DNA of 64,000 bases from Streptomyces sp. NBC_00358 (GTDB lineage: Bacteria; Actinomycetota; Actinomycetes; Streptomycetales; Streptomycetaceae). Under the pieces are notes generated by a model. It was not told the origin of the DNA, did no database searches, and saw only the letters and a list, made by a program, of their open reading frames with translations. Below are positions 1 through 8,992 of the stretch, in pieces (the stretch's first letter is position 1; each line of letters opens with the position of its first letter). The translations under genes and the position numbers were made by a program. The stretch is taken from positions 5,332,001 to 5,396,000 of the forward strand of contig NZ_CP107976.1 of NCBI RefSeq assembly GCF_036099295.1, read 5' to 3'.

Positions 1-886
1 CCCGGCCGGTGAAGTCGGTGACGGTGGCGGGGAGTTGCGCCGGGCGGACCAGGGCGACGGTGGGCTCCGCCCTGGGGGCGGAGGGTTCCGCGAGGCCCGG
101 GTCCGCCTGGAGTATGCGCTGCTGGAGCTCCTTCAGTCCCTGGCGCGGGTCCACGCCCAGCTCGTCGGCGAGCAGCCGGCGGGTGTCCGCGTACACGGCG
201 AGGGCTTCCGCCTGGCGGCCGGAGCGGTACAGCGCCAGCATCAGGAGTTCACGCAGGCGTTCGCGCAGCGGGTGCGCGGCGGTGAGCGCCGTGAGTTCGG
301 AGACGGCCTCCGCGTGGAAGCCCTGCTCCAGGTCCATGTCGAGCCGGGATTCGAGGAGTTGCAGACGCCACTCCTCCAGGCGGGCCCGCTGCGTCTCCGC
401 GTAGGGGCCGGGGATGCTCGCGAGCGGTTCGCCGTCCCACAGGGCGAGCGCTTCCCGCAGCAGGTCGCGGGAGCGGGACAGATCGCCCGCGCCGCGCGCC
501 TTCTCGGCGTCGGCGGCCAGTTCCTGGGCATGTACGTGGTCGAGCGCCCCCTCGCGCAGGGAGCGGATCGCGTAGCCGCCGGACTCGCTCACCAGGACCT
601 CGGCGCCGAGCGTCTTGCGCAGGCGTGAGGCGTACGTCCGCAGGGCGGCCAGCGCCTGGGACGGCGGCTCATCGCCCCACAGGGCGTCGATGAGCTCGGA
701 TGCCGTGGCCGTACGGCCGTCGCGGAGCAGCAGCGCGGCCAGCAGGGCGCGTTGCTGCGGGGACCCCGCCGGAAGAGGGTCGTCCCCGAGCCAGGCGCGC
801 ACCGGGCCGAGCACGCTGAAGCGCAACGCCGCGGGCTCCTCGGAGCCCGGGTGCCACTGCTCCGGTACTCGCGGCACACCGTCCAT
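1..886 (-). CDS. AfsR/SARP-family transcriptional regulator (N-terminal part)
   Basis: The gene is open to the window edge, giving 295 residues. It starts at ATG 884-886 on the minus strand. Residues 18-100 read as an OmpR-like winged-helix DNA-binding domain (RFSVLGPVRAW, ELIDALWGDEPPSQALAALR, LRKTLGA). They are followed by a bacterial transcriptional activator domain (AQELAADAEKAR to ELGVDPRQGLKELQQRIL). The last visible residues, PAQLPATVTDFTGR, are the usual linker into an NB-ARC ATPase, so the full protein is probably a large AfsR-like SARP with NTPase and TPR parts. Such proteins activate antibiotic or stress genes. It is divergent from the amidohydrolase cluster, but no target can be inferred. 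Confidence 0.85.
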   Translation of the reverse strand, partial: MDGVPRVPEQWHPGSEEPAALRFSVLGPVRAWLGDDPLPAGSPQQRALLAALLLRDGRTATASELIDALWGDEPPSQALAALRTYASRLRKTLGAEVLVSESGGYAIRSLREGALDHVHAQELAADAEKARGAGDLSRSRDLLREALALWDGEPLASIPGPYAETQRARLEEWRLQLLESRLDMDLEQGFHAEAVSELTALTAAHPLRERLRELLMLALYRSGRQAEALAVYADTRRLLADELGVDPRQGLKELQQRILQADPGLAEPSAPRAEPTVALVRPAQLPATVTDFTGR

Positions 887-1118
887 CGCTGTCCCCCTGC
901 CGAACTGTCAGTACAACGAGGCCAGTTTGCCTTGTTCATGGCGGATGCGTCAGCCGTGCGAGACAGCGATCACAGGGTGCCGCCGGACAGGACACACGGT
1001 CCTCACACAGACCCCCCGCACATCGGCGGGAATTCCTCCGTCCGCCACCGCCGACGGTACCGGCCGGCGGGGAGCCGGCGAAGCTCCGACGGGGAGCCGA
1101 CGCAGAGCGGACAGGGAG

Positions 1119-1133
1119 CTGACGGAGCGTCAG
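1119..1133. promoter_or_regulatory. Palindromic operator, site 1 of 6 (CTGACGGAGCGTCAG)
   Basis: Perfect inverted repeat with 6-bp arms and a 3-bp centre, ending 22 bp before the amidohydrolase ATG. The same palindrome recurs at 2484, 2527, 4285, 4344 and 23472, always upstream of enzyme genes. It is probably the site of a TetR-like repressor. That regulator is not obvious in the window. Confidence 0.7.
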
Positions 1134-1154
1134 ATCGGCGCTACCGTGGCCCGT

Positions 1155-2414
1155 ATGGAGACCACGGAAACCGCGCAGAGCCCCTCGGCGGACGCCGGGA
1201 CCGCCTTCCCGAAGATCATCTCGGTGGACGACCACACGGTCGAACCCCCCGACGTCTGGCGGGACCGGCTGCCCGCGAGGTACCAGGACACCGGCCCCCG
1301 CGTCGTCCGCGCGCCCCTGAAGGAAATGACCTTCCTGGGTGGGAAGTTCGCCCCGGTGATGGGCGCACCGGGCGACGACGGCCCCGTCGGGGACTGGTGG
1401 GTCTACGAAGACCTGCACCGGCCCCTCACCCGCCTCGACACGGCCGTCGGCTACGACCGCGACGAGATCAAGCTGGAGATCATCACGTACGAGCAGATGC
1501 GCCCAGGCTCGTACGACGTACCGCAGCGCCTGGCCGACATGGACGTCAACCACGTCCAGTCCGCCCTCTGTTTCCCCACCTTCCCCCGCTTCTGCGGACA
1601 GACCTTCACCGAGGCGGCCGACCGCGAGCTGGGCCTTCTCGGGGTGCGGGCCTACAACGACTGGATGGTGGAGGAGTGGTGCGGGCCCCGGGCCCAGGGG
1701 CGCCTGATACCGCTGACGCTCGTACCGCTCTGGGACGCCCGGCTTGCGGCGGACGAGGTGCGGCGCAATGCCGCCCGTGGCGTACGCGCGGTGGCCTTCT
1801 CCGAGATCCCGCCCCATCTGGGGCTCCCGTCCGTGCACACCGACGACTGGGACCCCTTCCTCGCCGCGTGCGACGAGACGGGGACCGTCATCGCCATGCA
1901 CATCGGCTCCAGCAGCAGGATGCCGTCGACCTCGGCGGACGCGCCGCCCGCGGTCGGCTCCACGATCACCTTCGCCAACTGCTGCTTCTCGATGGTCGAC
2001 TGGCTGATGAGCGGCAAGTTCGAGCGCTTCCCGAACCTGAAGGTGATGTACGCGGAGGGCCAGATCGGCTGGATCCCGTACATCCTGGAACGCGCCGACG
2101 TGGTGTGGGAGGAGAACCGCGGCTGGGGCGGGGTCGCCGACAAGGTCCACCGGCCGCCGTCCGAGCTCTTCACCGAGCACGTGTACGGCTGCTTCTTCGA
2201 CGACGCCTTCGGCCTGCGGAACCTCGACGCGATCGGCGTCGGCAACGTCCTCTACGAGACCGACTACCCGCACTCCGACTCGACCTGGCCGAAGTCGAAG
2301 GAGGTCGGCGAGGCCCAGATGGGGCATCTGGCCCCGGATGTCGTCGAGCGGATCGTGCGGGGGAACGCGATCGAGCTGCTGGGGCTGACGGAGGACGGCC
2401 TCTGGGCGGGCTGA
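1155..2414 (+). CDS. Amidohydrolase family protein (amidohydrolase-2 type)
   Basis: The protein has 419 residues from ATG 1155; an in-frame GTG lies at 1146. It looks like a TIM-barrel metal hydrolase or decarboxylase of the ACMS-decarboxylase-like group. SVDDHTVEPPDVW near the N-terminus gives the first metal ligands, MHIGSSS a mid-protein His, and YETDYPHSDSTWP the late Asp. It is the first gene of the catabolic-looking cluster (1.1-8.7 kb) and has an operator just upstream. Relatives often act on aromatic or cyclic acids, cleaving C-C or C-N bonds. The substrate here is unknown. Confidence 0.82.
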   Translation: METTETAQSPSADAGTAFPKIISVDDHTVEPPDVWRDRLPARYQDTGPRVVRAPLKEMTFLGGKFAPVMGAPGDDGPVGDWWVYEDLHRPLTRLDTAVGYDRDEIKLEIITYEQMRPGSYDVPQRLADMDVNHVQSALCFPTFPRFCGQTFTEAADRELGLLGVRAYNDWMVEEWCGPRAQGRLIPLTLVPLWDARLAADEVRRNAARGVRAVAFSEIPPHLGLPSVHTDDWDPFLAACDETGTVIAMHIGSSSRMPSTSADAPPAVGSTITFANCCFSMVDWLMSGKFERFPNLKVMYAEGQIGWIPYILERADVVWEENRGWGGVADKVHRPPSELFTEHVYGCFFDDAFGLRNLDAIGVGNVLYETDYPHSDSTWPKSKEVGEAQMGHLAPDVVERIVRGNAIELLGLTEDGLWAG

Positions 2415-2483
2415 ACACCCCCGTTCGCCGAAGCGCCGGACACTGCGACGGGACCGCGCGACCGGTACCCGCCCGCCTCTTGC

Positions 2484-2541
2484 CTGACGGTGCGTCAGCA
2501 ATGACTATGGCTGCGCAGCCTGGAAAATGACGGACCGTCAG
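2484..2541. promoter_or_regulatory. Paired palindromic operators, sites 2 and 3
   Basis: Site 2 (2484-2498) is a perfect CTGACG-GTG-CGTCAG. Site 3 (2527-2541) is ATGACG-GAC-CGTCAG, with one outer base pair broken. Their centres are 43 bp apart, about four helical turns, and site 3 ends 17 bp before the ATG of the next gene. Two sites at one promoter suggest cooperative repression. Confidence 0.7.
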
Positions 2542-2558
2542 ATAAGAGGTGCGGACCC

Positions 2559-3500
2559 ATGCAGGTACTGCCCGAAGGGCGACTGGCGTACGGGATACAG
2601 CTCCCGGTCCAGTCCCAGAGCACCATCTACGCCGAGCCCTGGGAGGCGGACGCGGGTCCCGCCGACCTCGTCGGGATCGCCCGTGCCGCCGACCGCGCCG
2701 GATTCGCCTACATCGCCGCCTGCGACCACGTAGCCATCCCGCGCCGTCTGGCACCCGCGATGAGCACGGTCTGGTACGACCCCGTCGCCACCCTCGCCCA
2801 TCTCGCGGCCGTCACCGAACGCGTGCGGCTGCTCAGCCATGTCGCGATCGTCGGGCTCAGGCATCCGCTCGTCACGGCCAAGCAGTACGCGACCCTCGAC
2901 CACCTCTCGGGCGGCCGGCTGGTCCTCGGGGTGGGCGCCGGGCACGTGCAGGAGGAGTTCGACGCGGTCGGGGCCGACTTCGCACGCCGGGGCGCCGTCC
3001 TCGACGAGACGATCGACGCGCTGCGTGCCGCGCTCGGGCCGGACGAGTTCCCCGTCCACCACGGCAAGACGTACGACTTCGAAGGGCTCGGGCAGCGGCC
3101 GAGGCCCGCCCAGGAGCGGGTCCCCGTATGGGTGGGCGGATCCTCGCCCGCGGCCGTGCGCCGGGCCGCGCTGCGCGGCGACGGCTGGCTGCCGCAGGGC
3201 GATCCGCGCGACCGGCTGCCGGGGCAGATCGCCCGGCTCCGGGAGCTGCGCGCCGGGGCGGGCGTCGAGGAGCCCCTGACGATCGGCGCCATCACCGAGC
3301 CGCTGTACGTCGGTGAGCCCGGCTGGGAGGTCGGGCGGCGCACGCTCAGCGGGCCGCCCGAGGCGCTGGCCGAGTCGCTGCGGGAGTACGCCGCGATAGG
3401 CGTGCACCAGATACAGGTGCGGTTCCGCAGCCGGAGCCGCGCCGAACTCCTCGACCAGATCACGGCGTTCGGCGCGGATGTCGCGCCCCACATCGACTAG
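2559..3500 (+). CDS. LLM-class (luciferase-like) oxidoreductase, probably F420-dependent
   Basis: The protein has 313 residues. The luciferase-like TIM barrel is recognisable from LAYGIQLPVQSQS, GFAYIAACDHVAIPRR, AAVTERVRLLSHVAIVGLRHPL, KQYATLDHLSGGRLVLGVGAG and VPVWVGGSS. Members oxidise or reduce small organic substrates with FMNH2 or F420; this shorter, single-domain form is typical of F420-dependent members of actinomycetes. That assignment is inference, but fbiC lies in the same window. The gene is controlled by the operator pair at 2484-2541 and runs into the SDR gene 11 bp downstream, probably as one operon. Confidence 0.8.
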   Translation: MQVLPEGRLAYGIQLPVQSQSTIYAEPWEADAGPADLVGIARAADRAGFAYIAACDHVAIPRRLAPAMSTVWYDPVATLAHLAAVTERVRLLSHVAIVGLRHPLVTAKQYATLDHLSGGRLVLGVGAGHVQEEFDAVGADFARRGAVLDETIDALRAALGPDEFPVHHGKTYDFEGLGQRPRPAQERVPVWVGGSSPAAVRRAALRGDGWLPQGDPRDRLPGQIARLRELRAGAGVEEPLTIGAITEPLYVGEPGWEVGRRTLSGPPEALAESLREYAAIGVHQIQVRFRSRSRAELLDQITAFGADVAPHID

Positions 3501-3511
3501 GGAGTCAGGAC

Positions 3512-4288
3512 ATGGGCAAGCTGGACGGGCGGGTCGTCCTCATCACCGGCGCGGCGCGCGGGCAGGGCGGGCAGGAGGCGCGGCTCTTCGTGGAAGAGGG
3601 GGCGCGGGTGGTCGTCGCGGACGTGCTCGACGACCAGGGGGAGGCGCTCGCCAAGGAGATCGGGGCGCACTACGTCCACCTGGACGTGAGCCAGGAGGAC
3701 GACTGGGCCGCGGCGGTGCGGTCCGCGCGGGCGGCCTACGGGCGGATCGACGGGCTGGTCAACAACGCCGGCATCCTGCGCTTCAACGAACTGGTCGACA
3801 CCCCGCTGGCCGAGTTCATGCGGATCGTGCAGGTCAACCAGGTCGGGGTGTTCCTCGGGATCAAGACGCTCGCGCCCGAACTGGCCGCGGCGGGCGGCGG
3901 CACGATCGTGAACACGGCCTCGTACACGGGGCTCACGGGCATGGCGTACGTGGGCGCGTACGCGGCGACCAAGCACGCCATCGTCGGCCTCACGCGGGTG
4001 GCGGCGCTCGAACTCGCGGCGAAGGGGATCCGCGTCAACGCCGTCTGCCCGGGGGCCGTCGACACGGCGATGAGCAACCCGGCGCAGCTCGACCCGGGCG
4101 CGAACACCGAGGAGGCCTCGCAGGCGCTCGACGAGCTGTACCGCAAGCTGGTGCCGCTCGGCCGGATCGGGCGCCCGGAGGAAGTGGCCAGGCTGGCCCT
4201 GTTCCTGACCGGTGAGGACTCCTCGTACATCACCGGCCAGCCGTTCGTCATCGACGGCGGCTGGCTCGCGGGCGTGAGCGTCTTCTGA
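3512..4288 (+). CDS. SDR-family NAD(P)-dependent oxidoreductase
   Basis: The protein has 258 residues and is a classical short-chain dehydrogenase. It shows the cofactor motif TGAARGQG (residues 13-20), NNAG, catalytic YAATK, and a C-terminal INGG-like VIDGGWLAG. A ribosome site precedes the ATG (gggagtcagg). It probably oxidises or reduces an alcohol/ketone intermediate of the cluster's pathway. Its stop codon lies inside the next operator (4285-4299). Confidence 0.85.
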   Translation: MGKLDGRVVLITGAARGQGGQEARLFVEEGARVVVADVLDDQGEALAKEIGAHYVHLDVSQEDDWAAAVRSARAAYGRIDGLVNNAGILRFNELVDTPLAEFMRIVQVNQVGVFLGIKTLAPELAAAGGGTIVNTASYTGLTGMAYVGAYAATKHAIVGLTRVAALELAAKGIRVNAVCPGAVDTAMSNPAQLDPGANTEEASQALDELYRKLVPLGRIGRPEEVARLALFLTGEDSSYITGQPFVIDGGWLAGVSVF

Positions 4289-4358
4289 CGGTGCATCAGC
4301 TATTGACGGTCCACGCGTGCGGTGGAACAGTCGGCCAAAGAATCTGACGGTACGTCAG
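4285..4358. promoter_or_regulatory. Paired palindromic operators, sites 4 and 5
   Basis: Site 4 (4285-4299, CTGACGGTGCATCAG, one mismatch) includes the stop codon of the SDR gene. Site 5 (4344-4358, CTGACGGTACGTCAG) is perfect. A half site, TTGACGG, lies between them near 4313. The pair sits 38-110 bp ahead of the TTG start at 4396, so this gene and those after it have their own regulated promoter. Confidence 0.7.
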
Positions 4359-4395
4359 AAACCGTCGGTAAACTGGATGGGGACGGTGAACCTCC

Positions 4396-5514
4396 TTGGA
4401 ATTCGGGCTCTTTGTACAGGGATACGTGGGCAAGCGCGCCGAGACCGACCCGCTCGCGGAGCACAAGGCGCTGATGGAGGAGACCGAGTACGTCATCCAG
4501 GCGGACCAGTCCGGCTTCAAGTACGCCTGGGCGTCCGAGCACCACTTCCTGGAGGAGTACTCGCACCTCTCGGCCAATGACGTCTACCTCGGCTATCTGG
4601 CGCACGCCACCGACCGCATCCACCTCGGCTCCGGCATCTTCAACCCGCTCGCCCAGGTCAACCACCCGGTGAAGGTCGCCGAGAAGGTCGCCATGCTCGA
4701 CCATCTCACCGAGAACCGCTTCGAGTTCGGGTCCGGGCGCGGCGCCGGCTCGCACGAGATCCTCGGCTTCCTCCCCGGCATCACCGACATGAACTACACC
4801 AAGGAGATCTGGGAGGAGACCATCGCCGAGTTCCCGAAGATGTGGCTCCAGGACGAGTACGTCGGGTTCCAGGGCAAGCACTGGTCGCTCCCGCCGCGCA
4901 AGATCCTGCCCAAGCCGTACGGGAAGTCGCACCCCGCCATGTGGTACGCCGCCGGGTCGCCGCCCTCGTACTCCATGGCCGCCCGCAAGGGGCTCGGCGT
5001 GCTCGGCTTCAGCGTGCAGAAGGTCTCCGACATGGAGTGGGTCCTGGAGCAGTACAAGACCGCCGTCGTGAACGCCGAACCCATCGGGGACTTCGTCAAC
5101 GACAACGTCATGGTGACCACCACCGCCATCTGCGCGCCCACCCACGACGAGGCGATCCGGATCGCGGTGGCCGGCGGGCTGCACTACCTGCCCTCCCTCG
5201 TCTTCCGCTACCACGACACCTTCCCGCGCCCCGAGGGCTTCCCCGTCTGGCCCGAGACGCTCCCCGAGTACAACGCGGAGTTCGTCGAACTCCTCATCGA
5301 GGAAGAGCTGTTGATCTGCGGAGACCCCGGCGAGGTGCTCACCCAGTGCAAGCGCTGGGAGCAGGCCGGCGCCGACCAGCTCAGCTTCGGACTGCCCGTC
5401 GGGGTCCCCAAGGAGGAGACCCTCCAGACGATCCGGCTGATCGGCGAGCACGTCATTCCGAAGATCGACACGGACCCGGTGCACCGCACGACCCGGTTCC
5501 GCCAAGCCGTCTAG
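4396..5514 (+). CDS. LLM-class flavin-dependent oxidoreductase (luciferase alkanal-monooxygenase-like)
   Basis: The protein has 372 residues. The start is a TTG: an in-frame TGA at 4387 is only two codons upstream, and the product then begins MEFGLFVQGY, the normal start of this family. Long bacterial luciferase-like barrel: ASEHHFLEEYSHLSA, LGSGIFNPLAQVNHPVKVAE, NRFEFGSGRGAGSHEI. It is likely a flavin-dependent monooxygenase of the pathway. Note that TTG starts are weak, so the enzyme may be made at a low level. It is followed 14 bp later by the D-aminoacylase-type gene. Confidence 0.82.
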   Translation: MEFGLFVQGYVGKRAETDPLAEHKALMEETEYVIQADQSGFKYAWASEHHFLEEYSHLSANDVYLGYLAHATDRIHLGSGIFNPLAQVNHPVKVAEKVAMLDHLTENRFEFGSGRGAGSHEILGFLPGITDMNYTKEIWEETIAEFPKMWLQDEYVGFQGKHWSLPPRKILPKPYGKSHPAMWYAAGSPPSYSMAARKGLGVLGFSVQKVSDMEWVLEQYKTAVVNAEPIGDFVNDNVMVTTTAICAPTHDEAIRIAVAGGLHYLPSLVFRYHDTFPRPEGFPVWPETLPEYNAEFVELLIEEELLICGDPGEVLTQCKRWEQAGADQLSFGLPVGVPKEETLQTIRLIGEHVIPKIDTDPVHRTTRFRQAV

Positions 5515-5528
5515 GAGGTACCTCCGCG

Positions 5529-7259
5529 ATGCTCGACCACCTGATCAAGGGCGCGACCGTCGTGGACGGGACGGGCGCGCCCGCCTACACCGCGGACGTG
5601 GGGATACGGGACGGCCGTATCGCCGTGATCGGCACGGTCACCGAGCCGTCCCGGACGAGCGAGGACGCGCGCGGACTCGTCCTCGCCCCCGGCTTCGTGG
5701 ACCCGCACACCCACTACGACGCCCAGCTCTTCTGGGACCCGTACGCCACCCCGTCCCTCAACCACGGGGTCACCACGGTCGCCGGCGGCAACTGCGGCTT
5801 CACCCTCGCCCCGCTGAACCCGGAGCGCCCCGAGGACGCCGACTACACCCGCCGCATGCTGTCCAGGGTCGAAGGCATGTCCCTGGTCGCCCTGGAGGAG
5901 GGCGCCCCCTGGAACTGGCACAGCTTCGGGGACTACCTCGACGCTCTGGAGGGACGGATAGCCGTCAACGCCGGTTTCATGGTGGGACATTGCGCGCTGC
6001 GCCGGTACGTGATGGGCCCCGACGCGGTGGGCGGACAGCCGACGCGGGAGCAACTCGACGCCATGCTGCGGCTGTTCCACGAGGCCATGGACGCCGGAGC
6101 CTGGGGCCTGTCCACCACCCAGTCCTCCACCCACTCCGACGGCGACGGCAGCCCGGTCGCCTCCCGGCACGCCCGGCCCGCCGAACTGCTCGCCCTCGCC
6201 CAGGCCGTGGGGGAGCACGAGGGCACCCAGATCGAGGCGATCGTGGCGGGCTGTCTGGACCAGTTCAGCGACGCCGAGATAGATCTGTTCGTCGAGATGA
6301 GCGCGGCGGCGGGCCGCCCGCTCAACTGGAACGTCCTGACGATCGACGCCGCCGTCCCCGAGCGCGTCCCGCGCCAGCTGGAGGCGAGCGAACGCGCCCG
6401 CAAGTCCGGCGGCCGGGTCGTCGCGCTCACCATGCCGATCCTCACCCCGATGAACATGTCGCTCGGCACCTTCTGCGCCCTGAACCTGATCCCCGGCTGG
6501 GGACCGGTCCTCGCCCTGCCCGTCCCCGAGCGCATCGAGAAGCTCCGCGACCCCGCGGTCCGCGCCGAGATGCTCGGCCGCGCGCAGAGCAAGGAGGCGG
6601 GCGTCTTCCGGCGGCTCGCCGACTTCGGCCGGTACGTCATCGGCGACACCTACAGCGCGGCGAACGAGGGCCTGACGGGGCGCGTGGTGCGCGACATCGC
6701 CGCCGAGCGCGGCCAGGAGCCCTTCGCGTGCCTGGTGGAGATCTGCGCGGCCGACGGGCTGCGGACGGTCCTGTGGCCCATGCCCACCGACAACGACCCG
6801 GACTCCTGGGCGCTGCGCGCCGAGACCTGGCGGCACCCCGACGTCCTGCTCGGCGGCTCCGACGCGGGCGCCCATCTGGACCGCATGTGCGGAGCCCCGT
6901 ACACGACCCGCTTCCTCGGGGACTGTCTGCGCGGGCGGCGGCTGACCACGCTGGAGGCGGCCGTGAAGATGCTCACGGACGATCCGGCACAGCTCTTCGG
7001 GCTGCGTGAGCGCGGGCGGATCGCGAAGGGCTTCCACGCGGACCTCGTGCTGTTCGACCCGGAGCGGATCGACGCCGGCAAGGCCACCCTGGTGCACGAC
7101 CTGCCGGGGGACAGTCCGCGGCTGGACTCCCGGGCGATCGGCGTGACGGCCGTGTGGGTCAACGGAGTCGAGTCGATCCGGGAGGACGTCGTGACCGGGG
7201 CCGTACCGGGCAAGGTGCTGCGCTCGGGCAGCGACACCCGGACGGTGAGCACCCGGTGA
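5529..7259 (+). CDS. N-acyl-D-amino-acid deacylase / D-aminoacylase-type amidohydrolase
   Basis: The protein has 576 residues. A strong ribosome site (aggaggt) lies 10 bp before the ATG. The urease-like metal hydrolase fold is seen from LIKGATVVDGTG, HTHYDAQLFWDP (metal HxH), GVTTVAGGNCGFTLAP, GGSDAGAHLD (late Asp ligand) and the C-terminal GRIAKGFHADLVLFDP. Family members remove acyl groups from D-amino acids or open cyclic amides. Here the neighbours suggest a catabolic step on a xenobiotic or a secondary metabolite. The stop overlaps the aldehyde dehydrogenase start by 4 bp. Confidence 0.83.
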   Translation: MLDHLIKGATVVDGTGAPAYTADVGIRDGRIAVIGTVTEPSRTSEDARGLVLAPGFVDPHTHYDAQLFWDPYATPSLNHGVTTVAGGNCGFTLAPLNPERPEDADYTRRMLSRVEGMSLVALEEGAPWNWHSFGDYLDALEGRIAVNAGFMVGHCALRRYVMGPDAVGGQPTREQLDAMLRLFHEAMDAGAWGLSTTQSSTHSDGDGSPVASRHARPAELLALAQAVGEHEGTQIEAIVAGCLDQFSDAEIDLFVEMSAAAGRPLNWNVLTIDAAVPERVPRQLEASERARKSGGRVVALTMPILTPMNMSLGTFCALNLIPGWGPVLALPVPERIEKLRDPAVRAEMLGRAQSKEAGVFRRLADFGRYVIGDTYSAANEGLTGRVVRDIAAERGQEPFACLVEICAADGLRTVLWPMPTDNDPDSWALRAETWRHPDVLLGGSDAGAHLDRMCGAPYTTRFLGDCLRGRRLTTLEAAVKMLTDDPAQLFGLRERGRIAKGFHADLVLFDPERIDAGKATLVHDLPGDSPRLDSRAIGVTAVWVNGVESIREDVVTGAVPGKVLRSGSDTRTVSTR

Positions 7260-8734
7260 CCGGCGACGACGGGAGGGCCCCGGGGGCGGCCGAGCAGCGG
7301 CTGTTCATCGGCGGATCGTGGGTGGCGCCCGACAACGGCTTCTACGAGGTGATCGACCCGGCGACCGAGGGGGTTGTCGGACTCGCCCCCGAGGCCTCAC
7401 GGGCCCAGGTGCACGCGGCGGCCTCGGCGGCCCGTGAGGCCTTCGGCCCGTGGTCGCGCACACCGGCCGAGGAGCGGGGCGCCGTCCTGGCACGGGCGGC
7501 GGACCTCATCCAGCGCGACCTCGTGCCGTACGCCGCCCTCGCGCAGGCGGAGAGCGGCGCCACCACCGGTACGGCGCGGGGCATGCAGGTCGGGGTCGGG
7601 ATGGCCCGTTTCCGGCGCTACGCGCGGCCCGAACCGGTCGAGAGCCCGCTGCCGCCGCAGATCAACGAGGCGGGCCCGTTCGGCGGGGCCGCCGTGATGG
7701 GCGCGCTCGCCGTGCGCCAGCCCGTCGGCGTGGTCACCTGCATCACCTCGTACAACAACCCCTGGGCCAACCCGGCCGGCAAGATCGCCCCGGCCCTCGC
7801 GATGGGCAACACCGTGGTGGTGAAGCCGGCCCCGCAGGACCCGCTCTCCGTGTTCCGGATGGCCGAGGCGCTTGAGGCGGCGGGCGTGCCGCCGGGCGTG
7901 GTCAACGTGGTCAGCGGCTCGACGGCGGAGTCCGGCGAGGCCGCGGTCGACTCCGGGGACGTCGACATGGTCAGTTTCACCGGTTCGACGGCGGTCGGGC
8001 AGCGGATCGCCGAGGTGTGCGGGCGCGGGATGAAGCGCCAGCTCATGGAACTGGGCGGCAAGGGCGCGGCGATCGTCTTCGACGACGCGGATCTGGCCTC
8101 GGCGGTGTCGGGGATCGGCACGACCTTCTCCTTCTACAGCGGGCAGATCTGCACGGCGCCGACACGCGTGCTGGTGCAGCGGGGCGTGCACGACCTGCTC
8201 GTCCAGCAACTGGCCGCCTACGCAGGCCATTTGAAGGTGGGCGACCCGAGGGAGAAGGGCACGGTGGTCGGCCCGGTCATCTCGGCGGCCCACCGCGACC
8301 GCGTCGAGTCCTACGTCGAACTCGGCCGCAAGGAAGGCGCACGGGTGGTGACAGGCGGCGAACGCCCCTCCCTGCCCGCCGGGTTCTATGTCGCCCCCAC
8401 CCTTCTCGCCGACTGCACACCGGACATGAGGGTCGTCCGGGAGGAGATCTTCGGCCCGGTCGTCGTCGTCCTGCCCTTCGACGACGAGGAGGAGGCGATC
8501 GCCCTCGCCAACGACTCCGACTACGGCCTGATCGACTACGTCTGGTCCGGGGACGTGGCCCGCGCCTTCCGCGTCGCCCGCCGGCTGCGCGCGGGCGGCG
8601 TCGGCGTCAACACCGTCGGCCGCAACATGGAGGCCCCCTTCGGCGGCTTCAAGAAGAGCGGCGTCGGCCGCGACGTGGGCTCGTACGCCCTGCACGCGTA
8701 CAGCGAGGTGCAGGCGATCGTCTGGCCGGGGTGA
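7256..8734 (+). CDS. Aldehyde dehydrogenase family protein
   Basis: The protein has 492 residues. GTG 7256 overlaps the upstream stop (GTGA), so the two genes are translationally coupled. NAD-dependent aldehyde dehydrogenase signatures are complete: YNNPWANPAGKIAPALAMGNTVVVKP, FTGSTAVG, the general-base Glu in MELGGKGAA, the catalytic Cys in SGQICTAPT, and EIFGPVV. It likely oxidises the aldehyde made by the monooxygenases to an acid. It is the last gene of the cluster. Confidence 0.88.
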   Translation: MTGDDGRAPGAAEQRLFIGGSWVAPDNGFYEVIDPATEGVVGLAPEASRAQVHAAASAAREAFGPWSRTPAEERGAVLARAADLIQRDLVPYAALAQAESGATTGTARGMQVGVGMARFRRYARPEPVESPLPPQINEAGPFGGAAVMGALAVRQPVGVVTCITSYNNPWANPAGKIAPALAMGNTVVVKPAPQDPLSVFRMAEALEAAGVPPGVVNVVSGSTAESGEAAVDSGDVDMVSFTGSTAVGQRIAEVCGRGMKRQLMELGGKGAAIVFDDADLASAVSGIGTTFSFYSGQICTAPTRVLVQRGVHDLLVQQLAAYAGHLKVGDPREKGTVVGPVISAAHRDRVESYVELGRKEGARVVTGGERPSLPAGFYVAPTLLADCTPDMRVVREEIFGPVVVVLPFDDEEEAIALANDSDYGLIDYVWSGDVARAFRVARRLRAGGVGVNTVGRNMEAPFGGFKKSGVGRDVGSYALHAYSEVQAIVWPG

Positions 8735-8754
8735 GGTGTTCCCGCGTTCTCCGT

Positions 8755-8790
8755 CCGCCACCGCCACCGCCACCGCCACCGCCAGCGCCA
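8755..8790. repeat. Hexanucleotide tandem repeat (CCGCCA)n
   Basis: Five copies of CCGCCA plus a sixth with one change lie directly behind the aldehyde dehydrogenase. The 258-bp gap up to 8992 holds no gene I can support. The repeat could vary in length between strains. Confidence 0.7.
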
Positions 8791-8992
8791 CGGGTCACGG
8801 GTCACCCGGAGCCCCCGCCCGTGGAACCGCCGCCTGCCGCCGGGCCATGACGCCACCGCCCGGGGTCGGGGTGCGCTTTTCCTCGCTTTTCCTCACCTCA
8901 AGTCGGGGTACCTGGGTGACTGACGACGCCTGGGTGCGCGGCGGGGGCCGGAGGCCGCGAGGGAGAGGGCGCGCGGGGAGTGGAGGGCGAGC

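Noticed and set aside
936..2501. 521-codon open frame on the minus strand opposite the amidohydrolase
   Set aside because: Same reason; product rich in His, Arg and Gly without any family pattern, and the + strand gene has clear metal motifs.
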